Source: CAYGVX01 sp964544285 (GTDB lineage: Archaea > Thermoproteota > Bathyarchaeia > Bathyarchaeales > SOJC01). From it: 64,000 bases of DNA. Shown here piece by piece: positions 31,436 through 39,710 of the stretch. The stretch is from assembly GCA_964544285.1 (NCBI GenBank), contig CAZJAQ010000001.1, positions 1 to 64,000 of the forward strand. Direction: 5' to 3'. The notes below the pieces were generated by a model that was not told the origin of the DNA, did no database searches, and worked only from the letters and a program-made list of their open reading frames with translations. Each line of letters begins with the position of its first letter. Within the stretch, counting starts at the first letter, position 1. A program made the translations under genes and the position numbers.

Positions 31436-32623
31436 CTACCCTCCTTCAGCTACCTCGATGATTGTTTCGATAGCCGTCTCTAACCCGTTTACGGCTGAAA
31501 CCTTTTCCTGAATTTCCATGGCTCTTTCTGCAAAACGCCCGTCTTTCATGATTTCGTTTATGGTGGAAAGAAGCGTCTCTTTGCTGAGTTGTTCTTGTTC
31601 AATCATCCGAGCAGCACCAAGCGCCACGGCTTTTCTGGCGTTGTTAAATTGTTCAGTGTGGCTGGGTGTGGGAACGAGGATGGCTGGCTTGCCGTAGCAC
31701 ATCGATTGTAGTACTGTTCCGTGACCCGCCCGAGAGACCACGATGTCGCATGCCTTCAAGTATTCAAAGCGGTTGGCAACCCATCTGAAAACCGCAAAAT
31801 TACCATACCGAACGGGAGCTGCGTTGGATTTTGGATATCCAAACGACATAACTACTTGATATTCATCCGGGAAATCTGCAAAAATCTTCTGAAGGGTGCT
31901 GATAAGATAAGCTCGTTCTTTCAAAGGACCGCTGATGGGCGCAAAAATTACGAGCTTTTCATCGTGCAGACCAAGTTTTCTTCGCAGCTCTTTCTTCGAG
32001 GGCAAAGCATCTGGACGGACGGGTAGAATCGGGCCGATGAGCTTTATTTTCTTTCTATAACCTTTAGGGACACGTAGATTACCCGTAGAAATGGTGTAAG
32101 GTGGCGGAAAGTCGGGAATCAACACCTTGACTCCTGTCGTCCAAATCCTTCCAATAAGAGCGAGGGTTATGGCGTCTGCGAATTTGGCGAGGTGTAAATG
32201 GTGAGTCTTTCTTGGAATTATGACTTGAAACTGGTTAAGTATGCATACAGTTGGGATTCCTAACAATAGCGCAGCAACTAGGGGAGAAGCCCTCGAATCC
32301 GACACAACAACGTCGGGTTCAAAGGTCTCCATTATCTCAATCTCCCTGCCTACTTGTTCCAGAAAATTGAAAGGAGCAACGAAGGGACCTGGGTTCATTG
32401 CCGTTCTTCTAAAGTCCACGGTTCCGTCGGGTTTGACCTTGAAGTCCATTGGTGGAACTTCAACCGTCCGGAATTTTTCTTGGCGAACATATCTTACAGC
32501 GTCTAGGTACGTTGAAAAAAGAACCTCAGTCTCTTTGTCTCTCTTCTGCAAGCCTCGTGCGATAGGAACGCATCGACCCGCATGCCCGAGACCGACACCA
32601 CTGGGCGCAAATTGGACTCGCAT
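31436..32623 (-). CDS. GT-B fold glycosyltransferase (MurG/GT28-like)
   Basis: A 395-residue glycosyltransferase with the GT-B layout. The N-terminal PSGVGLGHAGRCVPIARGL carries the glycine-rich acceptor-domain loop, and the C-terminal SRAGHGTVLQSMCYGKPAI is the nucleotide-sugar site. The ATG at 32623 (MRVQFAPSG) begins directly at the first strand and lies 4 bp after the upstream stop; a start at 32641 would overlap it. The donor and acceptor are unknown. Confidence 0.75.
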   Translation of the reverse strand: MRVQFAPSGVGLGHAGRCVPIARGLQKRDKETEVLFSTYLDAVRYVRQEKFRTVEVPPMDFKVKPDGTVDFRRTAMNPGPFVAPFNFLEQVGREIEIMETFEPDVVVSDSRASPLVAALLLGIPTVCILNQFQVIIPRKTHHLHLAKFADAITLALIGRIWTTGVKVLIPDFPPPYTISTGNLRVPKGYRKKIKLIGPILPVRPDALPSKKELRRKLGLHDEKLVIFAPISGPLKERAYLISTLQKIFADFPDEYQVVMSFGYPKSNAAPVRYGNFAVFRWVANRFEYLKACDIVVSRAGHGTVLQSMCYGKPAILVPTPSHTEQFNNARKAVALGAARMIEQEQLSKETLLSTINEIMKDGRFAERAMEIQEKVSAVNGLETAIETIIEVAEGG

Positions 32624-32627
32624 GAGT

Positions 32628-33254
32628 TTATTTCCCGCCAAGTTCCTTCCGTTTTATCTTGCCTCTGGGTGCTCCTTCCTCGAAAACTATCGCTTGGAAT
32701 TTATGGATTTTTGTCGTCTTTATAAGCCAATTGTCTGGGGGCAAGCCAGCTTTTATGCAGCATTGGCAGAGGAATTCTTCTTCGTCCCAGTTCCATTCTA
32801 CGGGCACTTGGGGCAACAAGAGACCCTTACAGAACCCGCTTTCGACGATTAAACCGTCCTCGCCTACTTTAATTTTCGACGGAAGATTCTTCGGGTTATC
32901 CACGTCTACTGGCTCGGGGGGCGTTAGGACGCTGACTTCAAAGACAACGTGGTCAAGTTCTTTCTGGGAGAGAGGATAAAACCGTGGGTCTTGAGTTGCA
33001 GAACTCACGGCACATTCTACCACCGCTTGCGCAAGCATGGTGTTCGGGTATGGATAACCTATACAACCTCTCAATTCCTTCTTCCCACGTTCAAGAGTGT
33101 TTATCGTGACGAAAACCCCACACCGTTGCTTCAGTTTGGCAGGAGTGTCTTTTGGCATCTTTATTAGTTTGCCCGTTTCAAAATACGTCTTCACGGTTTT
33201 TCGGGCAAGCTTGACTAGGAACTCGCCTTCTTCTTGAGTTAGCTGGAATACCAC
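32628..33254 (-). CDS. AMMECR1 family protein
   Basis: A 208-residue protein of the AMMECR1 family, found across archaea and eukaryotes and of unknown biochemical role. The hallmark LRGCIGYPYP is at about 57-66, and the conserved SATQDPRFYPL and GLIVESGFCKGLLLPQVP segments follow. It is first in an operon with a glycosyltransferase and nadC. Confidence 0.93.
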   Translation of the reverse strand: MVFQLTQEEGEFLVKLARKTVKTYFETGKLIKMPKDTPAKLKQRCGVFVTINTLERGKKELRGCIGYPYPNTMLAQAVVECAVSSATQDPRFYPLSQKELDHVVFEVSVLTPPEPVDVDNPKNLPSKIKVGEDGLIVESGFCKGLLLPQVPVEWNWDEEEFLCQCCIKAGLPPDNWLIKTTKIHKFQAIVFEEGAPRGKIKRKELGGK

Positions 33255-33302
33255 CTAGGTCTCCTCAGACAAGTCGACTAATGTATTATGGATGCCTTAA
33301 AC

Positions 33303-34202
33303 TTATCCATAAAACGTGCTTGCTTCTTCAACTACATTATTCCGTAAAACACCAACACCCTCTATTTCTAACTCCACGACGTCGCCTTCCTTCAAGAACT
33401 TGGGCTCAGGCTTCATGGCGAACCCAACACCAGCCGGAGTGCCCGTGGCTATTATGTCGCATGGCTCCAACGTCATTACACGGCTTAGGTGATGCACGAT
33501 TTCGAAGATGTTGAACACCATGTTAGCCGTAGTGGAATTCTGCCTCAACTCCTTGTTGACCCACGTGCGAACCCGCAGGTTGGTCGGGTCTTTTATCTGG
33601 TTAGCAGTTGTGATGCATGGACCCGTGGGTGCGAAGGTGTCGAAGCTTTTTCCTCTCGTCCACTGCTTATCCTTGAACTGGAAGTCCCGCGCAGAGACAT
33701 CGTTGAGAACGGTGTATCCAAAAATACACGCTGAGGCTTCATCGACAGAGACACCCTTAGCTTTCCTTCCCATCACAATAGCGAGTTCTGCTTCGTAGTC
33801 AAGCTGCTTCACGAAGGAAGGCTTGACGATGTTTTCGTCTGGACCTATGATGGTTGTGTGGGGTTTCATGAAAATCATGGGTTCATCGGGCGGGGTTTTC
33901 CCCTGTTCAGCAGCGTGGTCCTTGTAGTTTAAGCCTAGGCAGATGATTTTCGGAGGCTTCTTTATGGGTGCTTGCAGTCTTACGTCGCTGAGTGGGAATG
34001 CTGCTTCTTCGATTTCTGCCTTTGCGCTTTGAATTAAATGCTCTATTCGGGTTTCTCCTGTACCTTGCGAGATCAGAGCCTCAAGAGTGGACGGGAAAGA
34101 CTGTCCAAGCGTCTTCGCCAGAATGGGTAGGCAGATTATTCTGTTCTCTTCTAGAACTCCGTAGGACTTTCTTTTTGAGTTAGAGAAGCGAGCTAACTTC
34201 AT
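33303..34202 (-). CDS. Fumarylacetoacetate hydrolase (FAH) family protein
   Basis: A 299-residue FAH-fold enzyme, a group that hydrolyses or decarboxylates beta-keto and 2-hydroxymuconate-type acids. Metal-binding glutamates lie in LDYEAELAIVMG, and GYTVLNDVSARDFQ and KSFDTFAPTGPCI match the family core. The N-terminal 65 residues form the variable domain. The exact substrate is unknown; with UbiD nearby an aromatic-acid or dicarboxylate pathway is conceivable. Confidence 0.85.
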   Translation of the reverse strand: MKLARFSNSKRKSYGVLEENRIICLPILAKTLGQSFPSTLEALISQGTGETRIEHLIQSAKAEIEEAAFPLSDVRLQAPIKKPPKIICLGLNYKDHAAEQGKTPPDEPMIFMKPHTTIIGPDENIVKPSFVKQLDYEAELAIVMGRKAKGVSVDEASACIFGYTVLNDVSARDFQFKDKQWTRGKSFDTFAPTGPCITTANQIKDPTNLRVRTWVNKELRQNSTTANMVFNIFEIVHHLSRVMTLEPCDIIATGTPAGVGFAMKPEPKFLKEGDVVELEIEGVGVLRNNVVEEASTFYG

Positions 34203-34244
34203 CTACTTTCACCATATAGAAGCTTCATCTTGGCTTCAGCCTCT

Positions 34245-35060
34245 CTAGGGAGGCACTATTCCCAGCCTAGTCACTGAAATGCCTCGGTTTTCTAGTTCTC
34301 TGATGAACGGGTTTATTCCCACCGAGTCGCTTGCGATGTGCCCAGTGATTATGAGATTGCCTACACCCTCGGCTTTCAGTTTTTCAAGGTCTGAAGGGCT
34401 AATATGGATGTAAATCAGCGTGTTTATTCCATGTTTGAAGTACGTTCTCGCGATTTCGAAGCCTCCGTTTGTGCCAGCGCCGTGGGATACTACGGTTTTT
34501 CCAGCAGGGTTCGCAGGTTTTCCTAGGCGTATCTCGACGTCTGTTTTTGCGTTCTTGAATTCTGGCAGCCTCTTGAGGGCTGAAACAACGTCTCCAACTG
34601 TAGAGTCTTTTCCAGTTTCCTGCTTGATTTTCTGAGCCATTATCCTTCTTCCCAACTCGTCCAGCGGCGTGTGGATGTTCATGTAGGGTAATTTCAGAAG
34701 CCTCGCCACGTCTACTGCATGGCCGTAGTTTTTGGTGTGCATCTCCACCTCCAAAGCCCTCATCTTGCTGCGAACAGCCTCCCCCGCTTCATGTTTGGGA
34801 ATGCCCGCATCTACCATCTGCTGGATATGCCTTCCGAAAACTTGGTGAAAATTGATGACGGCTAAGCCTCCTTTAGGATGGTGAGAGATTACAGCGTCGT
34901 AGCCCAACTCTTTTGCGAGGAGAAGCTCTGGCACGTCTGCGTCTATCCCAAACAGAACCTTCTTGATGGTCTTTCCCTCGACGTATATGGCGCTGTCGGC
35001 TGGAATCGAGTCGAAGCCCACGAGGCTTAGGGCTATGCTCATGATTTCTTTTGTAGTCAT
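34245..35060 (-). CDS. NIF3/DUF34 family dinuclear metal protein
   Basis: A 271-residue NIF3-type protein. Metal ligands are visible in ISHHPKGGL (about 58-66) and near the C-terminus in TGHIASDSVGINPFIRELENRG (His and Glu). The family binds two metal ions and has no agreed role, though GTP cyclohydrolase-like activity and cofactor or metal handling have been proposed. It is transcribed leftward with 42-43 bp gaps on both sides. Confidence 0.8.
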   Translation of the reverse strand: MTTKEIMSIALSLVGFDSIPADSAIYVEGKTIKKVLFGIDADVPELLLAKELGYDAVISHHPKGGLAVINFHQVFGRHIQQMVDAGIPKHEAGEAVRSKMRALEVEMHTKNYGHAVDVARLLKLPYMNIHTPLDELGRRIMAQKIKQETGKDSTVGDVVSALKRLPEFKNAKTDVEIRLGKPANPAGKTVVSHGAGTNGGFEIARTYFKHGINTLIYIHISPSDLEKLKAEGVGNLIITGHIASDSVGINPFIRELENRGISVTRLGIVPP

Positions 35061-35104
35061 CGATTATCACGCTATGCTAGTCTTCTGTATTAACAACGAC
35101 AGAT

Positions 35105-35860
35105 TTAACAAATTTTCTCTGCGGCTAACTTGTAGAGTTCAACGTTAGCTCCTCTGCAGGCTTTCGCAGTCTTCTCGTCGAAATGTTGACAGAGAATAAT
35201 CTTTCGCACGTTGTCTAGAAGTAGCCCGTTCTGTGCTGCGTAGCCTGCCGCAAGCCTCGACACTTGGGCAACCGCCGCTTCGGTTGCTCTTGTTTCTATC
35301 TCCACAACCACCATCTTGCCCTTTGCGTCTTGAAGAAGAACGTCTGCCACGCCAAAACCCACGTCCTTGTTCGCTTCCTTGAACCGCATTCCTTTCTCCA
35401 GAATTGAAGGGTCGTCTGCGAGGATTTTTTGTATAGGCTCTTCTAAGAGGCCCATCGCCGTCATGTGCGCTTCTGGACCGCTTTCCAGAATGCTCTCAAG
35501 CTGAGTTTCTATTTCGAAGTATGCTGTTCCAAGCATGTGGGGGTAAACGTTGACTGGTCTCTCGTCGTGGTATAAGATTAGGATGGGCGTGTTTGTTGTG
35601 TTTAGGTTCTTGCTTTTGGAGAAGGGCAAGACTTTGTTTTTGGCGCTTACTATTTTTCCTCTGGTTTGGGGTTGGATGCTGCGTATGTCGGTTTTAATTC
35701 TTTCGAGTTGCGCTGACCGCAGTGTTTCTGTCTCTACGATGCTGAAGTCAACGTTCCACTTTTTCCGCATTTTTTCCAAAGTTTCGGTCATCGGTCTTAT
35801 CCTATCATTGTATGAAGCTTTCTGCTCGTAGTAGAGAATGAACTTGTACAATGTTTCCAC
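35105..35860 (-). CDS. NucS/DUF91-like nuclease-fold protein with altered active site
   Basis: A 251-residue protein whose C-terminal half matches the NucS RecB-like nuclease fold: DDPSILEKGMRF, GFGVADVLL and MVVVEIETRATEAAVAQVSRL. In this fold the catalytic set is D...ExK; here the aspartate (GVADV) and glutamate (VVVEI) are present but the lysine position holds glutamate (EIET), so cleavage may be lost or altered. The N-terminal half is not clearly NucS-like. I chose the GTG at 35860 because a TATA box (complement of 35882-35891) lies about 27 bp upstream, implying a leaderless mRNA. Confidence 0.62.
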   Translation of the reverse strand: METLYKFILYYEQKASYNDRIRPMTETLEKMRKKWNVDFSIVETETLRSAQLERIKTDIRSIQPQTRGKIVSAKNKVLPFSKSKNLNTTNTPILILYHDERPVNVYPHMLGTAYFEIETQLESILESGPEAHMTAMGLLEEPIQKILADDPSILEKGMRFKEANKDVGFGVADVLLQDAKGKMVVVEIETRATEAAVAQVSRLAAGYAAQNGLLLDNVRKIILCQHFDEKTAKACRGANVELYKLAAEKIC

Positions 35861-35905
35861 TGTCAAAGAGGAAAAGCTGGGTTTTGTATAAGGTTATCTT
35901 CTTGC

Positions 35906-35936
35906 GCGTGGGCGGCGCGTTATGCCTAGACCGTCC
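35906..35936 (-). repeat. Diverged dispersed element, copy 4
   Basis: On the plus strand GCGTGGGC (35906-35913) and GCCTAGACCGTCC (35924-35936) match both ends of the copy at 20041-20074, separated by 10 unrelated bases and lacking one of the two CTAGA units. It points toward the NucS-like gene and lies 15-20 bp upstream of its TATA box. The match is partial, so the relation is likely but not certain. Confidence 0.45.
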
Positions 35937-36067
35937 CTCTTCTATCTGTCTAGTAGGTGTTTCAGAAAGTGTAAAATGCGTTGCATAAGAAAAGGGAAAA
36001 TTTAAGTAGATTGTGGGAACGCATATAGGGAAGAAAACCATGCTTAACTCTAGGAGCTAAGAAAGCA

Positions 36068-36502
36068 GTGTCTCGCAAAGCCAGAAAAAGCGCCGCATCA
36101 CTTTCCTACTACCTCCAGAAGGCTTACTGGAAACTGGTAACGCTTAAGCCCTCAACCATTATTCTTGCAAGCGTAGTCGTAGCGGTTTCGGTCTTTCTCC
36201 TCGGAGGAGGCATCTACGACGTTATCGAACGCCCCGTCGTAGCGTTTGTAAGTGGCGGAAGAATCATACCCTACTATCCCCAAGGACTAAACGAACAACT
36301 TTTGGGCGAAAGCGTTGCCTCTATGATTCTATACTCCCTCGGCATTGTGGGGTTGGTCTTGATGTACCAGAGCACAAAATACGCCTACAGTCCGCGAGAA
36401 GCATTCACCATGCTGTTGCTAGGCTTAGTTCTTCTGCTAATCGGATGGGTGCTGGTGGAGTTCTACCTTTTCCCAGCTAAGCTTAGGCCATTTGAAGGAT
36501 AG
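36068..36502 (+). CDS. Membrane protein resembling the OST3/OST6 transmembrane domain
   Basis: A 144-residue protein with a basic N-terminus and three hydrophobic helices at about 31-49, 83-100 and 112-132. The pattern GGGIYDVIERP...GGRIIPYYPQGLNEQLLGESVASMILYSLG resembles the loop and second helix of OST3/TUSC3, subunits of eukaryotic oligosaccharyltransferase, but no thioredoxin domain is present. If right it would serve archaeal N-glycosylation at the membrane. The GTG at 36068 is the assumed start. It is convergent with carS. Confidence 0.5.
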   Translation: MSRKARKSAASLSYYLQKAYWKLVTLKPSTIILASVVVAVSVFLLGGGIYDVIERPVVAFVSGGRIIPYYPQGLNEQLLGESVASMILYSLGIVGLVLMYQSTKYAYSPREAFTMLLLGLVLLLIGWVLVEFYLFPAKLRPFEG

Positions 36503-36506
36503 AAAG

Positions 36507-37001
36507 TCACCACGGTTTCTTTTTCGCGTGCGCCCAGTATGCTAGAAGATTCGTTAGAAGGTGTATGGGTATCGTGATAATTAGAATGGTCAAAGCCATG
36601 GGAAGCGTTGGAGGAGAGAATGGAATAGAGAAAAGCAGGGCGAACAAAACAAAGTCAATCTGGTCGATTATTGGAAAAAAAGCGCCTGGAGCGAGTCCTA
36701 GTCGCCGTTTAACAAAGGCGCCGCATAAATCCCCCATTAAAGCACCCAGGGAGAGCCAGAAACCCAGCAACGGGTTATACTTACTAAAAACATAGCTTTC
36801 TCCCACACCGACCAGCGTTCCAACAGCCAGCCCCGCTAAGAATCCTCTGAAAGTCTTGTGAGCGCCAAAAATCGGTCGACCATCCCTGAGGTTTTTTCCA
36901 AAGTCAATGGGTTTTCCCCCGCCGAAAACAACTGGAACCGCGTTGGCACTGTAGGCTGGGAAAATGAACATCAGCGATTCTGCAACCAGTTCCAGCGACA
37001 T
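36507..37001 (-). CDS. carS: CDP-archaeol synthase
   Basis: CarS activates unsaturated archaeol with CTP in archaeal phospholipid synthesis. The 164-residue membrane protein has the diagnostic PAYSANAVPVVFGGG start, the DFGKNLRDGRPIFGAHKTFRGF segment with conserved charged residues, and FKRRLGLAPG-type KRRLGLAPGAFFPIIDQID in the second half, with about five hydrophobic helices. It fixes the organism as an archaeon. Confidence 0.94.
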   Translation of the reverse strand: MSLELVAESLMFIFPAYSANAVPVVFGGGKPIDFGKNLRDGRPIFGAHKTFRGFLAGLAVGTLVGVGESYVFSKYNPLLGFWLSLGALMGDLCGAFVKRRLGLAPGAFFPIIDQIDFVLFALLFSIPFSPPTLPMALTILIITIPIHLLTNLLAYWAHAKKKPW

Positions 37002-37027
37002 CCTCCAGTCGTTCTCCTTTTCGAAGT

Positions 37028-37723
37028 TTATACTCTATAATCGTGTAAACCTTTTTCCTCAATCTTCAAGAAAATTGTCTTGACGGGTTTTTTCTCCGTG
37101 TGCATTTCCACTGTGGCTTTGATTACGTTTGTTTGCGCTGTCGGCTTGAGACTTATGGTTGTGTCCGCCCAAAACTTCAAGACTCTCGTGGCTACAGGCT
37201 GCACCATTTCGTGTTCCTCGAAGACTACGCTTCGCACCTGGCTGATGACAAGGCATGCCACCTTCTGAGTCTTAGTGATTTGGGCTAAGCAAGCCATCTG
37301 ACGGTTCAATTCCCTGTTCAGAGAAAACGTTTCTTTCATGTCATCTCCGAGTTTCTCACGGTAGAGCCCTGTGATGGTGTCTATTACGATAAGTCCTACT
37401 CTTTCGCTCACGTACTCGTTTAGCCTATCGATGACTACCGTTTGTTGCTCGAAACTTTCAGGCTTCATCAAGATGATTTGAGGTGCGATGTCTTCGAAGT
37501 CGTCGGAGGCGATTTGCGCCATGCGGCGAGGGAAGAAAGTGTTTTCGCAGTCTATGAACAGTGTCTTGTAGCCCATCCTTGCACAGTTGACGGAGCATTG
37601 GATAGCCAAGGTTGTCTTCCCGGTTTCAGCCTCTCCGTAAACGAGCACCATACTTCCCTCTAGCAATCCACCTCTCAACTGCTCGTCCAGCGAACCGCAA
37701 CCCGTGGGAATAATCCTCTGCAA
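37028..37723 (-). CDS. radB: RadB, RecA-family ATPase of DNA repair
   Basis: RadB is the archaeal RadA paralogue without the N-terminal helix-hairpin-helix domain. The Walker A loop GEAETGKTT and Walker B LIVIDTITG are present, after PTGCGSLDEQLRGGL. I chose the TTG at 37723 because TATA-like TTATTAATT lies about 30 bp upstream and the protein then begins ten residues before the conserved TGxxSLD, as in other RadB proteins; a TTG at 37759 would add 12 residues. From 37723 it has 231 residues. Confidence 0.88.
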   Translation of the reverse strand: MQRIIPTGCGSLDEQLRGGLLEGSMVLVYGEAETGKTTLAIQCSVNCARMGYKTLFIDCENTFFPRRMAQIASDDFEDIAPQIILMKPESFEQQTVVIDRLNEYVSERVGLIVIDTITGLYREKLGDDMKETFSLNRELNRQMACLAQITKTQKVACLVISQVRSVVFEEHEMVQPVATRVLKFWADTTISLKPTAQTNVIKATVEMHTEKKPVKTIFLKIEEKGLHDYRV

Positions 37724-37809
37724 AGGATACTCACATGTGAAACGAATTAATAACGCCAAAAATTAATAACCTTGTCTACGTTCACTATCTCAACACAAAG
37801 GACCAACCC

Positions 37810-38442
37810 ATGAAAGCAAAAATCGCCGTAGCAACAGTCTCCGGAAAAGCCTACTACCTCCTAGTTAACGAGCTTAAAAACAGGAACGCGTCTTTTCTAA
37901 GCCTAAAACCAGACGAAGCGATTCCCATAGACGTGAAAGTGGTTATAACGACGAAGAAGGAACGGTCAAAAATAACGCATGAAAATGTACTAGAATATGA
38001 AGAGGACAGAAACCCCGTGGAGGTAGTAGACGAGGCAATCAGGGTGGTGAGAGGGAAGAGGATGTACGAAAGCCTCGTAGTAGGAGTCGACCCAGGCCAG
38101 AATTTCGGCTTCGCGGTTCTCGGAGACGGCAGCATCCTAGAGACTAGAACCTGTACGAGCGTAAGCGAAACTGTGAGCGCGGTAAGGGATGTTTTGAATC
38201 GCATACCCGCTTCCCGCATGACTGTTAGAATCGGAAATGGGGCTCCGCCTTACGCAGAAGAACTCTTACGCCACCTAAGCGACGTCCTCCCTGAAAACGT
38301 AGTCGTCGAAAGTGTGAGGGAAGAAGGAACGAGCAGATTTCTAGGTGAAAATTCTCATAGAAGGGGAAGAAGAGACGTAAGCTCCGCCATAAGAATCGGT
38401 CAAAGACAAGGCAAAGCGTTGTTCAGAAGGAAGATGCAATGA
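37810..38442 (+). CDS. RuvC/YqgF-like RNase H-fold protein, archaeal
   Basis: A 210-residue protein whose C-terminal part looks like a RuvC/YqgF-type nuclease: LVVGVDPGQNFGFAVL (about 89-104) supplies the first aspartate, VVESVREEGTS the glutamate and RRDVSSAIRIG the final aspartate. The N-terminal 75 residues contain a VNELKNRNASFLSLKPDEAIP module. It overlaps the polynucleotide-kinase gene by 4 bp (ATGA), so a joint role in RNA or DNA end processing is likely. Function is not established as far as I know. Confidence 0.62.
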   Translation: MKAKIAVATVSGKAYYLLVNELKNRNASFLSLKPDEAIPIDVKVVITTKKERSKITHENVLEYEEDRNPVEVVDEAIRVVRGKRMYESLVVGVDPGQNFGFAVLGDGSILETRTCTSVSETVSAVRDVLNRIPASRMTVRIGNGAPPYAEELLRHLSDVLPENVVVESVREEGTSRFLGENSHRRGRRDVSSAIRIGQRQGKALFRRKMQ

Positions 38443-39710
38443 TTAAAGAGGTCAAAGCCGACAAAACTCTCCTCGTCAACGGTCCAGCCTCAGTCCGCCT
38501 AGTTTCTGGAGGAGCAGAAATCCTCGGCGCACCCTTAAGCGTTGGGGAGACGATCGTAATTAGAGACGGAAAACGCGCACCTTTCTACGTCGAGAAAGAA
38601 GCATCCTTCGAAATGACTCATGGCAAAGACTCGGAAGTGGAAGAGTCTGAAGGAAACACGGTTCCCATGTCTTGGCAGAAGGCAGCAGGAGAAATCCTTG
38701 CCCTAGAAAAACCGACGGTCGTTATGATCATGGGCGAGGTAGACTCTGGAAAGACGAGTCTCTGCACATTCTTAGCTAACACAGCCCTCAAAGCCCAGCG
38801 CGCTGTAGCCATAATCGACGCCGACTTGGGACAATCAGATATAGGACCGCCTACCACGATAGGCTTAGCCTACGTCAAAAAACCCGTTAAAGACCTGTTT
38901 CACGTCAAAGCTGATGACGTGGGTTTTGTTGGCTACACGAGCCCAGGAGGGGCAGAAGAATACGTTGTCAACTGCATCCTCAACTTCAGAAACCGAGTGC
39001 TGCGAAGTAGAGACTTTTTGGTAGTAAACACTGACGGTTGGGTTGACGGAGAAGAAGCTGTCCGGTACAAGGTTATGTTAGTCGAAGCGGTTGCGCCCAG
39101 CGTAGTCGTGGGGATAGAGCAGGAGAAGGCGCTTTTACCGATACTTTCCAAGCTTGAAAAAGTTTCAGTCTTGACTGTTGAGCCCTCTACTGCAGTAAGG
39201 AAGCGTGATAAGGAAAAGCGGAAGGCGCTTCGCGAACTGGGGTACAAAAAATACCTTAGAAACTCGAAAGTAGAGGCTTTCCCACTTAACTGGGTTAAGA
39301 TAGAGGGAATACATTCTGCTCCCTCGCTGTTTCTCACAGATGAGCGGTTGAGAAGGATAGAGGAAACTCTGGGAATTCGCCCAGTTTTCTGCGAAGAAAC
39401 CGTTAACGCTGTCTGGATAGTCATAAAGCAAACCCAGAGACTCGATTTTGAGCGACTCAGGAAGGCTGAGGAGGTCTTCAAGAAAAAAATCAAGGTGATT
39501 TGGAAGGGCGATGAAAAAGGCTTGATCGCGGGATTGCACAATAAGGAAAACAAGTTTCTGGGTCTAGGCGTTATATGCGAAATCGATTACCGAAGGAAAG
39601 TAACGAAGGTGTCCACGCCAGTGGCTCAAGACGTTGTAACTATACGCGTTGGCAACGTGAAACTCGATGAAGAATGCAGAGAAACCGGCACGGCGAACTT
39701 GTGGAACTAG
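38439..39710 (+). CDS. GRC3/CLP1-like polynucleotide 5'-hydroxyl kinase
   Basis: A 423-residue P-loop protein of the CLP1/GRC3/NOL9 family, which phosphorylates 5'-hydroxyl ends of RNA or DNA. The N-terminal beta domain (about 1-85) is followed by Walker A GEVDSGKTS (about 99-107) and the extended Walker B IIDADLGQSDIGPP (about 124-137). A C-terminal beta domain (about 320-415) closes it. It is translationally coupled to a RuvC-fold protein and converges on nth with a 4-bp overlap. Confidence 0.85.
   Translation: MIKEVKADKTLLVNGPASVRLVSGGAEILGAPLSVGETIVIRDGKRAPFYVEKEASFEMTHGKDSEVEESEGNTVPMSWQKAAGEILALEKPTVVMIMGEVDSGKTSLCTFLANTALKAQRAVAIIDADLGQSDIGPPTTIGLAYVKKPVKDLFHVKADDVGFVGYTSPGGAEEYVVNCILNFRNRVLRSRDFLVVNTDGWVDGEEAVRYKVMLVEAVAPSVVVGIEQEKALLPILSKLEKVSVLTVEPSTAVRKRDKEKRKALRELGYKKYLRNSKVEAFPLNWVKIEGIHSAPSLFLTDERLRRIEETLGIRPVFCEETVNAVWIVIKQTQRLDFERLRKAEEVFKKKIKVIWKGDEKGLIAGLHNKENKFLGLGVICEIDYRRKVTKVSTPVAQDVVTIRVGNVKLDEECRETGTANLWN

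Noticed and set aside
39555..39575. GGGTCTAGGCGTTATATGC inside the GRC3-like gene resembles the dispersed element
   Set aside because: Only TCTAGGCG matches; it is coding sequence in a conserved domain.
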